DNA of 64,000 bases from Rhizobium brockwellii (GTDB taxonomy: Bacteria > Pseudomonadota > Alphaproteobacteria > Rhizobiales > Rhizobiaceae), in contig NZ_CP053439.1 in NCBI RefSeq assembly GCF_000769405.2, forward strand, positions 62,001 through 126,000. Direction: 5' to 3'. The translations under genes were made by a program, and so were the position numbers. The notes under the pieces are model-generated. The model made no database searches. It saw only the letters and a program-made list of their open reading frames with translations, and was not told where the DNA came from. Below, piece after piece: positions 35,221-44,374 of the stretch. Each line of letters starts with the position of its first letter. Within the stretch, counting starts at the first letter, position 1.

Positions 35221-36471
35221 ATGGCGGATGAGATGAAGAAGAGTGTGGCGGTCGTCGGCGCGGGCGTGATCGGCGCCTCGATCGCTTTCGAGCTGCAGCG
35301 GCGCGGCTTTGAGGTGACGCTGATCGACAAGGGCGAGCCGGGCCGTGGCACCTCTTTCGGAAATATGGCAAGCATCGCGCTCGATTTTGCCGCCGGTTCC
35401 GGCCCTTCGGCCTGGAAAAAGATCCCCGGCTGGCTGCTCGATCCGGAAGGCCCGGTCTGGCTGCGGCCGTCTTATGCGGCCAGGATGCTGCCCTGGTTCC
35501 TGCGCTTCCTCGCCGCCGGCCGGCCGTCGCGTCTGCGAGAGATCGAGGATGCCGGCATGAGCCTGTCCAACCGCGCGCTCGGCGATTTCAGGCAGATGCT
35601 CCAGGCGATCGGCGCACCCGAATTGATGACGGAGGAAGGATGTCTCGCGATCTACGAGACGGAGGCGGAATTCGCCGCCGATCGCGGCCATCTCGCCATG
35701 ATGCAGCGCTATGGCCTCGAATTCGAGGTTTTGAGCAACGGCGCCATCCAATATTACGAACCCACTTTGTCATCGTCGATCGCCAAGGCCGTGCTGCTCC
35801 CCGACAACAAATCGGTCCGCGACCCCTATCAACTGGTGGTGAAACTCGCCGACGCCGCAAAGGCTGCGGGCACGGCCTTTGTCTCAGGCACCGTGCGGAA
35901 TATCGAGCGCAGGGGCGATGGCGCCGCCGTCGTCCTCCTCGAGGATGGCAGGCGGATCGAGGCGGGTTCGGTTGTGCTTGCCGCCGGCGTCCACACCCGG
36001 TTCCTTGCCGAAAAGCTCGGTGAGCCGATCCCGCTCGAAACCGAGCGCGGTTATCACACGCAGATTATGAAGCCGGGCATCGCGATGCGCTATTCGGTGA
36101 TCTGGCCGCATCGCGCCTTCATGGTGACGCCGACGGCGGGCGGCATCCGTGTCGGCGGCAATGTCGAGCTCGCCGGTCTTGACGCGGCGCCGGATTTCCG
36201 CCGTCCGCGGGTGCTGGTGCGCCATGCCCAGCGCGCGTTGCCCGGCCTGAAGGTCGAGGAGACGACCGAATGGATGGGTCATCGTCCGGCGCTGCCCGAT
36301 ACGATCCCGATCATTTCGCCGTCGTCGAAAATGCCCGGCGTTTTTTATGCGACCGGCCACGGCCATCTCGGCCTGACCTTTTCGGCAACGACAGCGCTGG
36401 TGATCGCCGATATGGTGACCGGCCTCAAGCCATCCCTCGATGTGACCCCGTTCCGCATAGACCGCTATTAG
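35221..36471 (+). CDS. FAD-dependent D-amino-acid dehydrogenase/oxidase (DadA-like)
   Basis: The 416-residue flavoprotein has an N-terminal FAD motif VAVVGAGVIGASIAFELQRRG (GxGxxG), the DAO-type substrate-binding core and a C-terminal FAD/substrate segment GVFYATGHGHLGLTFSATTA. The family includes DadA and D-hydroxyproline dehydrogenase HypO-type enzymes. It is the first gene of a three-gene operon with an SDR gene (9 bp later) and a proline-racemase-family gene. That context suggests oxidation of a D-amino acid made by the racemase, for example cis-4-hydroxy-D-proline. An upstream in-frame GTG at 35203 would add 6 residues. Confidence 0.85.
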   Translation: MADEMKKSVAVVGAGVIGASIAFELQRRGFEVTLIDKGEPGRGTSFGNMASIALDFAAGSGPSAWKKIPGWLLDPEGPVWLRPSYAARMLPWFLRFLAAGRPSRLREIEDAGMSLSNRALGDFRQMLQAIGAPELMTEEGCLAIYETEAEFAADRGHLAMMQRYGLEFEVLSNGAIQYYEPTLSSSIAKAVLLPDNKSVRDPYQLVVKLADAAKAAGTAFVSGTVRNIERRGDGAAVVLLEDGRRIEAGSVVLAAGVHTRFLAEKLGEPIPLETERGYHTQIMKPGIAMRYSVIWPHRAFMVTPTAGGIRVGGNVELAGLDAAPDFRRPRVLVRHAQRALPGLKVEETTEWMGHRPALPDTIPIISPSSKMPGVFYATGHGHLGLTFSATTALVIADMVTGLKPSLDVTPFRIDRY

Positions 36472-36480
36472 GAGGCCCCG

Positions 36481-37191
36481 ATGTCCGATACCACGAAACC
36501 CGCAGCGCTGATCACCGGCGGCGGCCGCGGCATGGGCGAGGCGATCGCCCGCGAGCTCTCCGCCCAGGGCTATCAGCTGGCGCTGATGTCGCCTTCGGAA
36601 AGCTGTGAGAAGCTGGCGGCCGAACTCGGCGGTGTCGCCTCGCGCGGCGTGGCCGAAAAGGCCGAGGATCTCAAGGCGATCTTCGATCTGACGATGAAGA
36701 CCCATGGCCGCATCGACGCTGTCGTCAACCTGAGCGGCCATCCGCCGAAGGGCGACCTGCTCGATATTTCGGACGAGAACTGGACGCTCGGTTCCGACAT
36801 GATGATCCTATCGCTGGTGCGCATGGCGCGGCTGGTGACGCCGGTCATGCTGAAACAGGGCAAGGGCGCCTTCGTCAACATCACTACTTTTGCGGCCTAC
36901 GAGCCGTCGCTGGTCTTCCCGGTTTCCTGCACCTACCGCGCCGCTGCCGGCGCCTTCACCAAGCTCTATTCCGATCGTTATGCGGCCGACAATATCCGCA
37001 TGAACTGCATCCTGCCGGGTTATATCGACAGCCTCAACCACAAGCCCGAGACCGCCGAGAAGGTGCCGATGAAGCGCATCGGCCATGTGGAGGAGATCGC
37101 CAAGACCGCGGCCTTCCTGCTCTCCGACGGCGCGGGTTATATCACCGGCCAGAATATCCGCGTTGATGGCGGCGTCACCCGCCACGTCTGA
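36481..37191 (+). CDS. short-chain dehydrogenase/reductase-family protein lacking the catalytic Lys
   Basis: The 236-residue protein has the SDR cofactor motif ALITGGGRGMGEAIA (TGxxxGxG) and the C-terminal ILPGYI segment. At the active site it has Tyr in CTYRAAAGAF, but the Lys of the YxxxK motif is replaced by Ala, so ordinary SDR chemistry is uncertain. AGGAGG precedes ATG and the gene is 9 bp after the FAD oxidase gene, 15 bp before the racemase-family gene. It could be a pathway reductase with altered chemistry or a non-catalytic protein. Confidence 0.85.
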   Translation: MSDTTKPAALITGGGRGMGEAIARELSAQGYQLALMSPSESCEKLAAELGGVASRGVAEKAEDLKAIFDLTMKTHGRIDAVVNLSGHPPKGDLLDISDENWTLGSDMMILSLVRMARLVTPVMLKQGKGAFVNITTFAAYEPSLVFPVSCTYRAAAGAFTKLYSDRYAADNIRMNCILPGYIDSLNHKPETAEKVPMKRIGHVEEIAKTAAFLLSDGAGYITGQNIRVDGGVTRHV

Positions 37192-37206
37192 TCTGGAGTT
37201 TTCGAT

Positions 37207-38244
37207 ATGAGATGGAAGCGCACGATCCAGTTGCTGGATGTCCATGCCGAAGGTGAGATCGGCCGCGTCGCGATCGGCGGCGTGCCGAAGATCCCGGGCG
37301 ATACCATTGCCGCCCAGCTGCATTGGCTGAACACCGATCCGAAGGGTGATGAGCTGCGCCGCTTCCTCTGCCTGGAGCCGCGCGGCGCGCCGATCGGCTC
37401 GGTCAACCTGCTGCTGCCGGCACGACACCCGGAGGCGGACGCCGCCTTCATCATCCTGCAGCCCGACCAGGCGCATGCGAGCTCCGGCTCGAATTCGATC
37501 TGCGTCACCACGGCACTGCTCGAATCCGGCATCGTCGAGATGAAGGAGCCGGAGACGATAGTCACGCTCGAAACCGCCGCCGGCCTCGTCAAGGCGACGG
37601 CGACCTGCCGCGACGGGCGCTGCGAAAAGGTCAGGCTGACCATGGTGCCCTCCTTCGTGCACGATCTCGATGTCGCAATCGACACGCCGCATTGGGGAAG
37701 GATCAAGGCCGATATCTGCTATGGCGGCATCTTCTATGCGCTGGTTGATGTCGGCCAGATCGGTCTGACGATCGAGAAGGCCAATGCCGCCGGCCTCGTC
37801 CAGGCCGGCATGATCCTCAAGGAGCTGATCAACCGCGACATCAAGGTCGTCCATCCCGAGATCCCGGCGATCTCGGGCGTCGCCTATGTGATGTTCCGCG
37901 ATACGGAAGCCGACGGCACGGTGCGCACCTGCACCACCATGTGGCCGGGCCGGGCCGACCGCTCGCCCTGCGGCACCGGCAACTCCGCCAATCTCGCCAC
38001 GCTCTATGCCCGCGGCAAGGCCAAGGTCGGCGACACCTTCACCTCGAAGTCGATCATCGGTTCGGAATTTGAAGTCGGCCTCCAGGCGGTGACCGAGGTG
38101 GCCGGCCGCCCCGCCGTCATCCCCACCATCACCGGCCGCGGCTTCACCTTCGGCCTGACCCAGGTGGCCTTGGACCCTTTCGATCCGCATCCGAACGGTT
38201 TTGCGCTGACGGATGTCTGGGGACCATCGGCGGGAGAGATTTAG
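37207..38244 (+). CDS. proline racemase superfamily enzyme (hydroxyproline epimerase or dehydratase type)
   Basis: The 345-residue protein is of the PrpA/proline-racemase fold. The two active-site positions are Ser93 (HASSGSNSICV) and Cys255 (RSPCGTGNSAN). Ser/Cys instead of Cys/Cys is known in some 4-hydroxyproline 2-epimerases and trans-3-hydroxy-L-proline dehydratases. The operon with a D-amino-acid-type oxidase fits hydroxyproline use: L- to D-hydroxyproline by this enzyme, then oxidation. Reaction is inferred, not proven. Length is normal for the family (about 330-350). Confidence 0.85.
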   Translation: MRWKRTIQLLDVHAEGEIGRVAIGGVPKIPGDTIAAQLHWLNTDPKGDELRRFLCLEPRGAPIGSVNLLLPARHPEADAAFIILQPDQAHASSGSNSICVTTALLESGIVEMKEPETIVTLETAAGLVKATATCRDGRCEKVRLTMVPSFVHDLDVAIDTPHWGRIKADICYGGIFYALVDVGQIGLTIEKANAAGLVQAGMILKELINRDIKVVHPEIPAISGVAYVMFRDTEADGTVRTCTTMWPGRADRSPCGTGNSANLATLYARGKAKVGDTFTSKSIIGSEFEVGLQAVTEVAGRPAVIPTITGRGFTFGLTQVALDPFDPHPNGFALTDVWGPSAGEI

Positions 38245-38663
38245 GCGTTCAGGGCATGATGCCGGAAGTGTCAAGCGGTTTCCTGACCGGTTCGCTTCAA
38301 TGGCTGCCCGTCACCCTAGCGCTAACCCGTCCTCCGGACCCCGTTGAGGAGAAGAGGGAGCCAGGACGCGGCACCCTCCAACGCGCCCCGTCCTTCGAGG
38401 CCCCTGCGGGGCACCTCAGGATGCGGCTCTCCTAAACGCCGCCGCTCCGGGCGCTGGCGAGGCGTCAGCGTCCGCACGATGCTTCGTTGGATGCGCCGCT
38501 TGACCCGAGGATGTCACGGAGGCGACGACGGCCGGCGTGCTTCTCCCTTAAGCTTTAAGATGACGTTTCGGAGAGCATGGACGGCCGGTCGGCCAAGTGG
38601 ACAGCGCTTGTTCGACGACAGCCTCCAGCATCTCGCGGCTGAATCCGACATGCCGCGCCCCCA
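38245..38663. other. intergenic region with degenerate repeats
   Basis: No gene is recognised. It holds a degraded interspersed repeat (about 38253-38290, with GTGTCAAGCGGTTT). A palindromic Rhizobiales repeat lies at about 38389-38425 (CGTCCTTCGAGGCCCC, TGC, GGGGCACCTCAGGATG). Both are of types common in rhizobial gaps. Confidence 0.55.
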
Positions 38664-39794
38664 TCAACCGCGTTGCAAAATTCTGGCGCTGACGTGGTCT
38701 GTGGCAAGCTTTTCGGCTGGCGCGGGCCTGCCAAGCAGATACCCTTGGCCGATGTCACAACCCAGGTCCTGAAGCCGCTGAAGCTGGCTCTCCTCTTCGA
38801 TGCCCTCGGCGGTTATCGTCACGCCAAGTCCCACACCGAGAGCGATGATAGCCTTGATCACCTTGTCCTGCTTATCATTGGTTTCGAACGAAGAGACGAA
38901 ACTCCTGTCGATCTTGATCTTGTCGAACCGGTAGTTGGATAGTTGTGAGAGGCTGGAATAACCTGTTCCAAAGTCGTCGAGAGCAATCCTGACCCCCGCA
39001 TTCACCAGGTCGTCGAGGACGATTCGTGCAGTGACAGCGTCCTGGATGATTGCGCTCTCCGTCACCTCAAGCTCGACCCTGTGCGGCGGCAGACCGACAT
39101 CGCCCAATATCTTGAGAATTCTAAGCCCCAGCAGTCGGTCGCTCAGTTGGATCGGAGAAAGGTTGAATGACAGGACAAGCTCACTTGGCCAGGAAAGCGC
39201 ATCGGTGCAGGCGTGGCGAAGCAACTGGTCGGTCAATTCGACGATCAGGCCGGCTTCCTCCGCCACAGGAATGAATTCGTTCGGTGGGATGAATTCGCCG
39301 GAGGCCGTCTTCCAGCTTGCCAGCGCCTCGAAGCCGATAATCCTATTCGTCTTCAGGTCTACGAGAGGTTGATAGTAGGGAATGATCTCAGACTTCTGGA
39401 TGGCTGCTCTCAGATCCGCCTCCACTCGAACCCGCTTTGCCAACTCGTCCTGCATCGAAGGCACGAAGCGCTTCACCAGATTGCGCCCCTGCTTTTTGGC
39501 GACATACATCGCACAGTCGGAATGTCGAATGGCCTGACCGAGGTCATCGCCGTTCTCCGGAAAAAGCGCAAAGCCGACACTGGCGCCGAGGTCGACGGCG
39601 ACACCATTGAATGTGAACGGCTTGCCGATCACGCTCACGATGCGGTTCCCCAACGCGACAAGATCGGGATTTCCGGTGCGCCGCGCCAGGACAACGAACT
39701 CGTCTCCGCCAAGACGGAAAACATGCTCACGCGGAAAGAGGGAGGAGAGCCGCTGAGCAACGGTCTTCAGCACCGTGTCCCCGTGATCGTGCCC
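38664..39794 (-). pseudogene. GGDEF-EAL protein, C-terminal fragment (gene split by IS630)
   Basis: This is the 3' part of a diguanylate cyclase/phosphodiesterase gene. It begins at the IS junction and reads GHDHGDTVLKTVAQRLSSLF, then GGDEF (FRLGGDEFVVLA). The EAL domain has its key residues visible: EAL in GFEALASW, NLSP, ELEVTES, DDFGTGYSSL, KIDRSF and EGIEEES. Both active sites are intact. It joins the fragment at 40934-41359: removing the element and one TA restores one 515-codon frame. As it stands it lacks its start and membrane part; a GTG at 39773 could start a truncated protein, which is speculative. Confidence 0.9.
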
Positions 39795-40888
39795 TAGTGG
39801 ATTGATTCCAACGTTTGGTGCCCACGTTTGACGGCTGCGATGATCTCATCGGGGTCTGCTTTCCAGATGAATGGCTTTGGTTCGTGGTTGTGTTCTTTGA
39901 CGAAGCGGTTGATGGCCGCCTGCAGGTCAACGACGGAGTGGAAAACGCCGTGCTTCAGCCGCCGGCGTGTCAGTTTTGCGAAGAAGCCTTCGACAGCATT
40001 GAGCCATGAGCACGATATCGGGACGAAGTGGAAGGTCCATCGTGGATGCCTTGCCAGCCAGGCGCGGACCTTCGGCTGTTTATGCGTCGCGTAATTGTCG
40101 AGAATGACGTGGACCGCCTTATCTTTCGGCAGCTCCGCCTCAATGGCGTTGAGGAACCGAATAAACTCCTGATGCCGGTGGCGCTGCATGTTTCGGCCGA
40201 TGACCGATCCGTCGAGAACATTGAGGGCGGCAAACAGGGTGGTCGTGCCGTGGCGCTTGTAATCGTGGGTCATTGTGCCGGCGCGCCCCTTCTTGAGCGG
40301 CAAGCCCGGTTGGGTCCGGTCGAGCGCCTGGATCTGGCTTTTCTCATCGACGGACAAGACAATGGCGTGGGTCGGTGGCGAGACGTAGAGACCGACGACA
40401 TCGTGAAGCTTCTCGGCAAAAGCCTTGTCATTGGAGAGTTTGAAACTGCGCCACCGATGCGGCGCCAGCCCATGCTCGTGCCAGATCTTGACGACGGAAG
40501 AGGCCGCGATCCCAACGGCATTTGCCATGGCACGCACGGTCCAGTGCGTTGCCTCCTGTCGAGGCGGTTCCAGCGTCAGCGCAACGACCTGCTCCACCAC
40601 GTCGCTCTCCAGAGGCGCCATGCCCGGAGGCCTGCTCTTGTCGCGCAACAGGCCATCGACCCCCTCGGACATGAAACGCTCCTGCCAGCGCCAGACGCAA
40701 GGTTTGGACTTTCCCGTCGCCTGCATGATGGCGACCGTTCCCAGGCCGTTGCCGCTCATCAAGATGATCTTGGCCCGCCAGACATGCTTCTGCGGAGACG
40801 TTGGGGCAGCAATGATGGCTTCAAGCCGAGAACGGTCGGCGGCGGTGACGTCAAATGTGATCCCTGTGCGCATCCCCAACCGTCGCAC
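39794..40888 (-). CDS. IS630-family transposase
   Basis: The 364-residue transposase has an N-terminal HTH region (about residues 28-110; TVAIMQATGKSKPCVWRWQERF) and a DDE catalytic domain: SVDEKSQIQAL (first D), HVILDNYATHK (second D), and WLNAVEGFFAKLTRR (E). These fit IS630/Tc1-mariner. The stop codon is TAG, made of the duplicated TA plus the first host base. The element looks intact, so activity is possible. Confidence 0.93.
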   Translation of the reverse strand: MRRLGMRTGITFDVTAADRSRLEAIIAAPTSPQKHVWRAKIILMSGNGLGTVAIMQATGKSKPCVWRWQERFMSEGVDGLLRDKSRPPGMAPLESDVVEQVVALTLEPPRQEATHWTVRAMANAVGIAASSVVKIWHEHGLAPHRWRSFKLSNDKAFAEKLHDVVGLYVSPPTHAIVLSVDEKSQIQALDRTQPGLPLKKGRAGTMTHDYKRHGTTTLFAALNVLDGSVIGRNMQRHRHQEFIRFLNAIEAELPKDKAVHVILDNYATHKQPKVRAWLARHPRWTFHFVPISCSWLNAVEGFFAKLTRRRLKHGVFHSVVDLQAAINRFVKEHNHEPKPFIWKADPDEIIAAVKRGHQTLESIH

Positions 40889-40942
40889 AATCCCAAACGG
40901 TTGGGAATCTCAGGACGGAATCTTTCGTCGCGATCAATCCAC
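39797..40942 (-). mobile_element. IS630-family insertion sequence inserted in a GGDEF-EAL gene
   Basis: The element is 1146 bp. Its ends are inverted repeats beginning GTGGATTGAT next to TA on each side. The TA dinucleotides at 39795-39796 and 40943-40944 are the target duplication typical of this family. Excision of 39797-40942 and one TA reconstitutes the codons AAC GAC CTC CTA GGG CAC (N-D-L-L-G-H) on the minus strand. Confidence 0.93.
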
Positions 40943-41359
40943 TAGGAGGTCGTTGATCTTCTTGAAGCCGTCGAGATCGATGCTGAACACGGCATAGGTC
41001 TCTTGTGCCCTCTGATCGGCCATCGCCTGCGCGCATACGGAATCCAGAAATCTGCGGTTGGGCAGTTCGGTCAGCGTGTCGTGACAGGCAATCCAGTCCA
41101 CGTTCTTTTCGGCCTGCAGCCGGCGATTGACCTCCCTCGAAAGATCCCGGATCCTCAGCGTGGAATAAATCAGCCCGAGAAACCCGGAGATATTGAGGGC
41201 GAGGAGCGCATGGTCCAGCGGATAGTCATGATGCTTCTCGATGAACGCATCCAGCCCTTCATGCCAGTCGAAGGACCACGACAGGCAGAAGAGAAGCAGG
41301 AAGACCGCCAGCCAGACAACGATCTCCACCTGGGGTCTGGTCGGTTGGCTGCGAGGCAT
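40934..41359 (-). pseudogene. GGDEF-EAL protein, N-terminal fragment (gene split by IS630)
   Basis: The fragment has two hydrophobic segments (about residues 11-27 and 48-66) joined by a charged loop, then the start of the GGDEF domain (VDWIACHDTLTELPNRRFLDSV, FSIDLDGFKKINDLL). It runs into the IS end and terminates after LVD at a TGA in the IS end repeat. The complete protein would be a membrane-bound c-di-GMP enzyme. Confidence 0.9.
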
Positions 41360-41826
41360 ATGAACAGGCTCCTGTTGTGTGACCAGCCGTCATGGCCAGT
41401 TTGGAGAACCGCATCGTCCCCGAGATGTTTTCAATCAACAGCCGACATGGCTGATGCTGGTATCACCGAATGCCGGGTCGGGCATTGCAGTCGTTGATCA
41501 AGCTGCGCAGCACCGACAGGTCCGTAAGATCGTTACCTTCGAAGGTTAATGGCGGGTTGCATTGACGAAGGTGCGGGCGTTTCGCTGCGTGAATTGGATA
41601 TCTTTCCCGTAAATCGGATCGGGCTTCGATTCCATGGTGTCTGCCGGTCGCCGCTATCTGCGATTCTTCGAACGGCTGAAGAACCCGCCGGAGGATCAGT
41701 AGTCCTTGAAAAGAAATGGGCGTGACGGGTTTACAGCGCCCCCGCGTCTTTTCAGCATCTGCGCGTCGCCAGCGACCGCGGATCGGCTCGGCAATCTCGC
41801 CAGGGTAGGGCGCATCCCAGCGCCCC
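41360..41826. other. intergenic region, no secure gene
   Basis: There is no ORF of convincing length. A 58-codon plus-strand ORF (41549-41725, beginning MAGCIDEGAG) has only a weak upstream GAAGG and I recognise no family, so it is not called. No repeats or hairpins stand out. Confidence 0.4.
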
Positions 41827-42489
41827 TCAACCTGCCAGCATGGTATCCGCCAGGCTGTAGCAGTGGCTCGCCTGATAGGCGTTCCGGCCTCGGTTCATGT
41901 GCGTCACATTGAAAGTCCGAATGGCGCGCAAGATGCGGCGCTCCGCCAGGAATTTGCGGATCGAGGCCGAGCCCCGCACATTGATGCCGAAAATGTCCTC
42001 GCCGCTCGGAAAAAAGTAACCGACGTCTTCGGGCGTCGTGACGCAGTCCTCGAGAAAACCCTCGTCCACATCGCCCTGCATGGGTGAATGGTCCGTGGTG
42101 AAATGCGAAAGATGCACCAGGAATCGTGCACGCAGACCCTCGCCGTCGGCGCAGAGCGTGAAAAGCTCCATCCAGCTCGCATTGACGCGGACGAGCGGCT
42201 TGTCGGAAGTCGAGGGCAGACATGAAACCGACCAGTAGTGACGCTCGGTCTTGCGCGGGATGGGGATGCAGGTCTGCCCGTATAGCCCGAGAATTTCCAG
42301 AACGTCTTGCGCCTGCGGGCGACGAAGCAGCTTCTCGAACCGTGGGACGTACTTGAACCGCTGTTCCAGGGCCTCCGAGCGCTCTTCGGCGTCGATCAAA
42401 TCCGCCTCGCCTTCTATCCAATCGCGCTGCTGCTCAGGGTCCAGAAACTTGCGCAGACCGGTGGTGCTGCGACGACGAGTCGTGCTCAT
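41827..42489 (-). CDS. conserved protein of unknown function
   Basis: The 220-residue product (from the ATG reading MSTTRRRST) is soluble, rich in charged residues, with no signal peptide. No domain was recognised. It could also start 12 bp earlier at 42501. Codon use is like the core genes. It is near the IS-disrupted gene, with no clear functional link. Confidence 0.6.
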   Translation of the reverse strand: MSTTRRRSTTGLRKFLDPEQQRDWIEGEADLIDAEERSEALEQRFKYVPRFEKLLRRPQAQDVLEILGLYGQTCIPIPRKTERHYWSVSCLPSTSDKPLVRVNASWMELFTLCADGEGLRARFLVHLSHFTTDHSPMQGDVDEGFLEDCVTTPEDVGYFFPSGEDIFGINVRGSASIRKFLAERRILRAIRTFNVTHMNRGRNAYQASHCYSLADTMLAG

Positions 42490-42635
42490 GTCAGGTACCA
42501 TATGAGATCCGTGTCCTCATCGTCTGATCCCACCGGCCGCACAATAACATCCACTGAACGACTGGCGAAAGACTGACCTTCCGCTAGCCCGAAAGCCAAA
42601 GCACCAAACTGCTGCGCACTTTCGCCGGAATTGTT

Positions 42636-43112
42636 CTAGTAGACGAACGGATCGACTCCGGCCGCGGCATGGGTGCCCGGCTCTTTCGGATAGATCACGC
42701 CCTTGCGCAGGATGATGTTGGCGTAGAGCCTGGGCTCGCCGGTCTGGATCAAGGCATGGGCAGTCTTCACCCTGCCGTAGAAATCCTGGCCGATCAGCGG
42801 CACCACCTGTCGGTGCGGCTCGTGGCGAGCGCAGCAGTCGATCATCTCCTCATGCACGGGATCGAGCTTGTCGCGTTCGGCCTTGACGGTCGAGCGGAAG
42901 ATCGCCTCCGCCACGAAATCGTCGATCGGCAGCACGCTGAGCACGGCATTGAGGACCGGGATCAGGTGGTGGCCGTCGAGCCGGATCAGCCGGCGGGCAT
43001 GTTCGACGCCCGGATAATTGCCGTCGACGATGGCGATCTCGTCGCCGTGGCCCATGGCGCGAAGCGTAAAAAGCAGCTCCGGGCTCAGCAGCGGATCAAG
43101 TCCTTTCAGCAT
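42636..43112 (-). CDS. RbsD/FucU-family sugar mutarotase
   Basis: The 158-residue protein matches RbsD/FucU enzymes, which convert the anomers of ribose or fucose. Motifs: LLSPELLFTLRAMGHGDEIAIVDGNYPG near the N-terminus (His22, Asp24, Asp30 region) and the C-terminal tail with YANIILRKGV. It overlaps the ROK gene by 17 bp (same strand), so the two are coupled. The sugar specificity is unknown; the nearby fructose ABC operon suggests a role with ketose or hexose anomers. Confidence 0.87.
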   Translation of the reverse strand: MLKGLDPLLSPELLFTLRAMGHGDEIAIVDGNYPGVEHARRLIRLDGHHLIPVLNAVLSVLPIDDFVAEAIFRSTVKAERDKLDPVHEEMIDCCARHEPHRQVVPLIGQDFYGRVKTAHALIQTGEPRLYANIILRKGVIYPKEPGTHAAAGVDPFVY

Positions 43113-44343
43113 GGTCTACCTCCTTGAAGAGTACGTTCTGGTCGGTGAGGTACCGCGCAAAGATCGGCAGGCTGGCGCCGCCGATGGCGCGCGCCTGCGC
43201 GCCGACCGCGCCCTCGATGATTTCGGGCATGACGACGCCCTGCAGGTCGAGCTTGGCGGCTTCGTCGATCGTGGCCTGCACCACACGGCTGCGCACCCAA
43301 ACGGGAAAGCCGCCGTCGATGACAGCCGCGCTAAAATCGACGATCGAGGCGGCGGCAACGATCGCCTGCGCCAGTGCCTTGGCGCTATCCTGGATCCAGG
43401 CTTCCATCGGCTCGCCGAAATCCACCCAGCCGTCGGCCGAATACCAGAGCGGCTCGGGATCGATGCCCCGCTCGCGCAGCATGTTTTCGAGCACGAAGAT
43501 CGAGGCGATTTCAAGCAGCTGCATCGTCTCGCCGTTCTTGCCGCGCACCGGCAGCGGCCCGATCGCGCCCGCCGTGCCGGTGCGGCCGGAAAAGATCGCC
43601 GAATTGAGCACAATGCCGCCGCCGATGAAGGAGCCGATGAAGAAATAGACGAAATCCGGATAGGACGGCCCGACGCCGAAGACCAGTTCGGCGCCGCAGG
43701 CGCTGGTCGCATCGTTCTGCAGGAAGACCGGATGGGAGACGCGGGCGGCGATGTCGGCCTGCAGGTCGACGTCGCGCCAGACCTCCATGGCGCCGACCGG
43801 CGCGCCCACCTCTTCGGCCCAGTTCCAGAGCTCGAAAGGGGCGGCGATGCCGAGGCCGGCGATGCGGCCGCGCTGCTTGTCGTCGAGCCGGTCTTCGAGT
43901 TCCTGGATGCCCGAGGTGACGAAGTCGAGGATTTCATCCGGCAGCGGATAGGCATAGGTCCGGTGCAACTGCATGCGGATGCGGCCGACGAAATCCATCA
44001 ACACCAGATCGGCGCTGCGCCGGCCCATCTTTAAGCCGAAGGAATAGACGGCATCGGGATTGATATGCATCGGGATCGATGGCTGGCCGACACGGCCGCG
44101 CACCGGTTCTCCGCGCGACAGCAGCCCTTCCTTCTCCAGCACCCGCATGATGACGGAGACGGTCTGCGCCGACAGCCCGCTGCGACGCGCGATATCGGCC
44201 TTCGACAGCGCGCCGTAGAGACGCACCAGCGACAGCACGAGCCGTTCGTTATAGGCTCGCACCCTGACCTGGTTCGCACCTCCGGCCGGATTCAGAATTG
44301 GTGGCGGGACCGGCGTGTGTTCCGGTCCATCCAAGGACGACAT
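43096..44343 (-). CDS. ROK-family transcriptional regulator, probable repressor of the fructose operon
   Basis: The 415-residue protein has an N-terminal MarR-like HTH (about residues 33-85; LVRLYGALSKADIARRSGLSAQTVSVIMRVLEKEGLL) and a ROK sugar-kinase-like domain. The ROK zinc motif (CxCGxxGCxE) is not seen. The region reads GPLPVRGKNGETMQLLEIAS instead, so sugar sensing may work differently. It is divergent from frcB. A large palindrome lies between them at 44375-44404, its likely operator, close to its own ATG. Sensing of fructose or a derivative is inferred from context. Confidence 0.87.
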   Translation of the reverse strand: MSSLDGPEHTPVPPPILNPAGGANQVRVRAYNERLVLSLVRLYGALSKADIARRSGLSAQTVSVIMRVLEKEGLLSRGEPVRGRVGQPSIPMHINPDAVYSFGLKMGRRSADLVLMDFVGRIRMQLHRTYAYPLPDEILDFVTSGIQELEDRLDDKQRGRIAGLGIAAPFELWNWAEEVGAPVGAMEVWRDVDLQADIAARVSHPVFLQNDATSACGAELVFGVGPSYPDFVYFFIGSFIGGGIVLNSAIFSGRTGTAGAIGPLPVRGKNGETMQLLEIASIFVLENMLRERGIDPEPLWYSADGWVDFGEPMEAWIQDSAKALAQAIVAAASIVDFSAAVIDGGFPVWVRSRVVQATIDEAAKLDLQGVVMPEIIEGAVGAQARAIGGASLPIFARYLTDQNVLFKEVDHAERT

Positions 44344-44374
44344 GGCCGCTCCTCCCGATTGTTGGCCTATGCCC

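Noticed and set aside
41549..41725. 58-codon plus-strand ORF (MAGCIDEGAG...)
   Set aside because: Weak ribosome-binding site, no recognised family, and lies in a gap without supporting conservation.
43018..44034. 338-codon plus-strand frame opposite the ROK gene
   Set aside because: Shadow frame; the ROK frame has a clear HTH and ROK fold.
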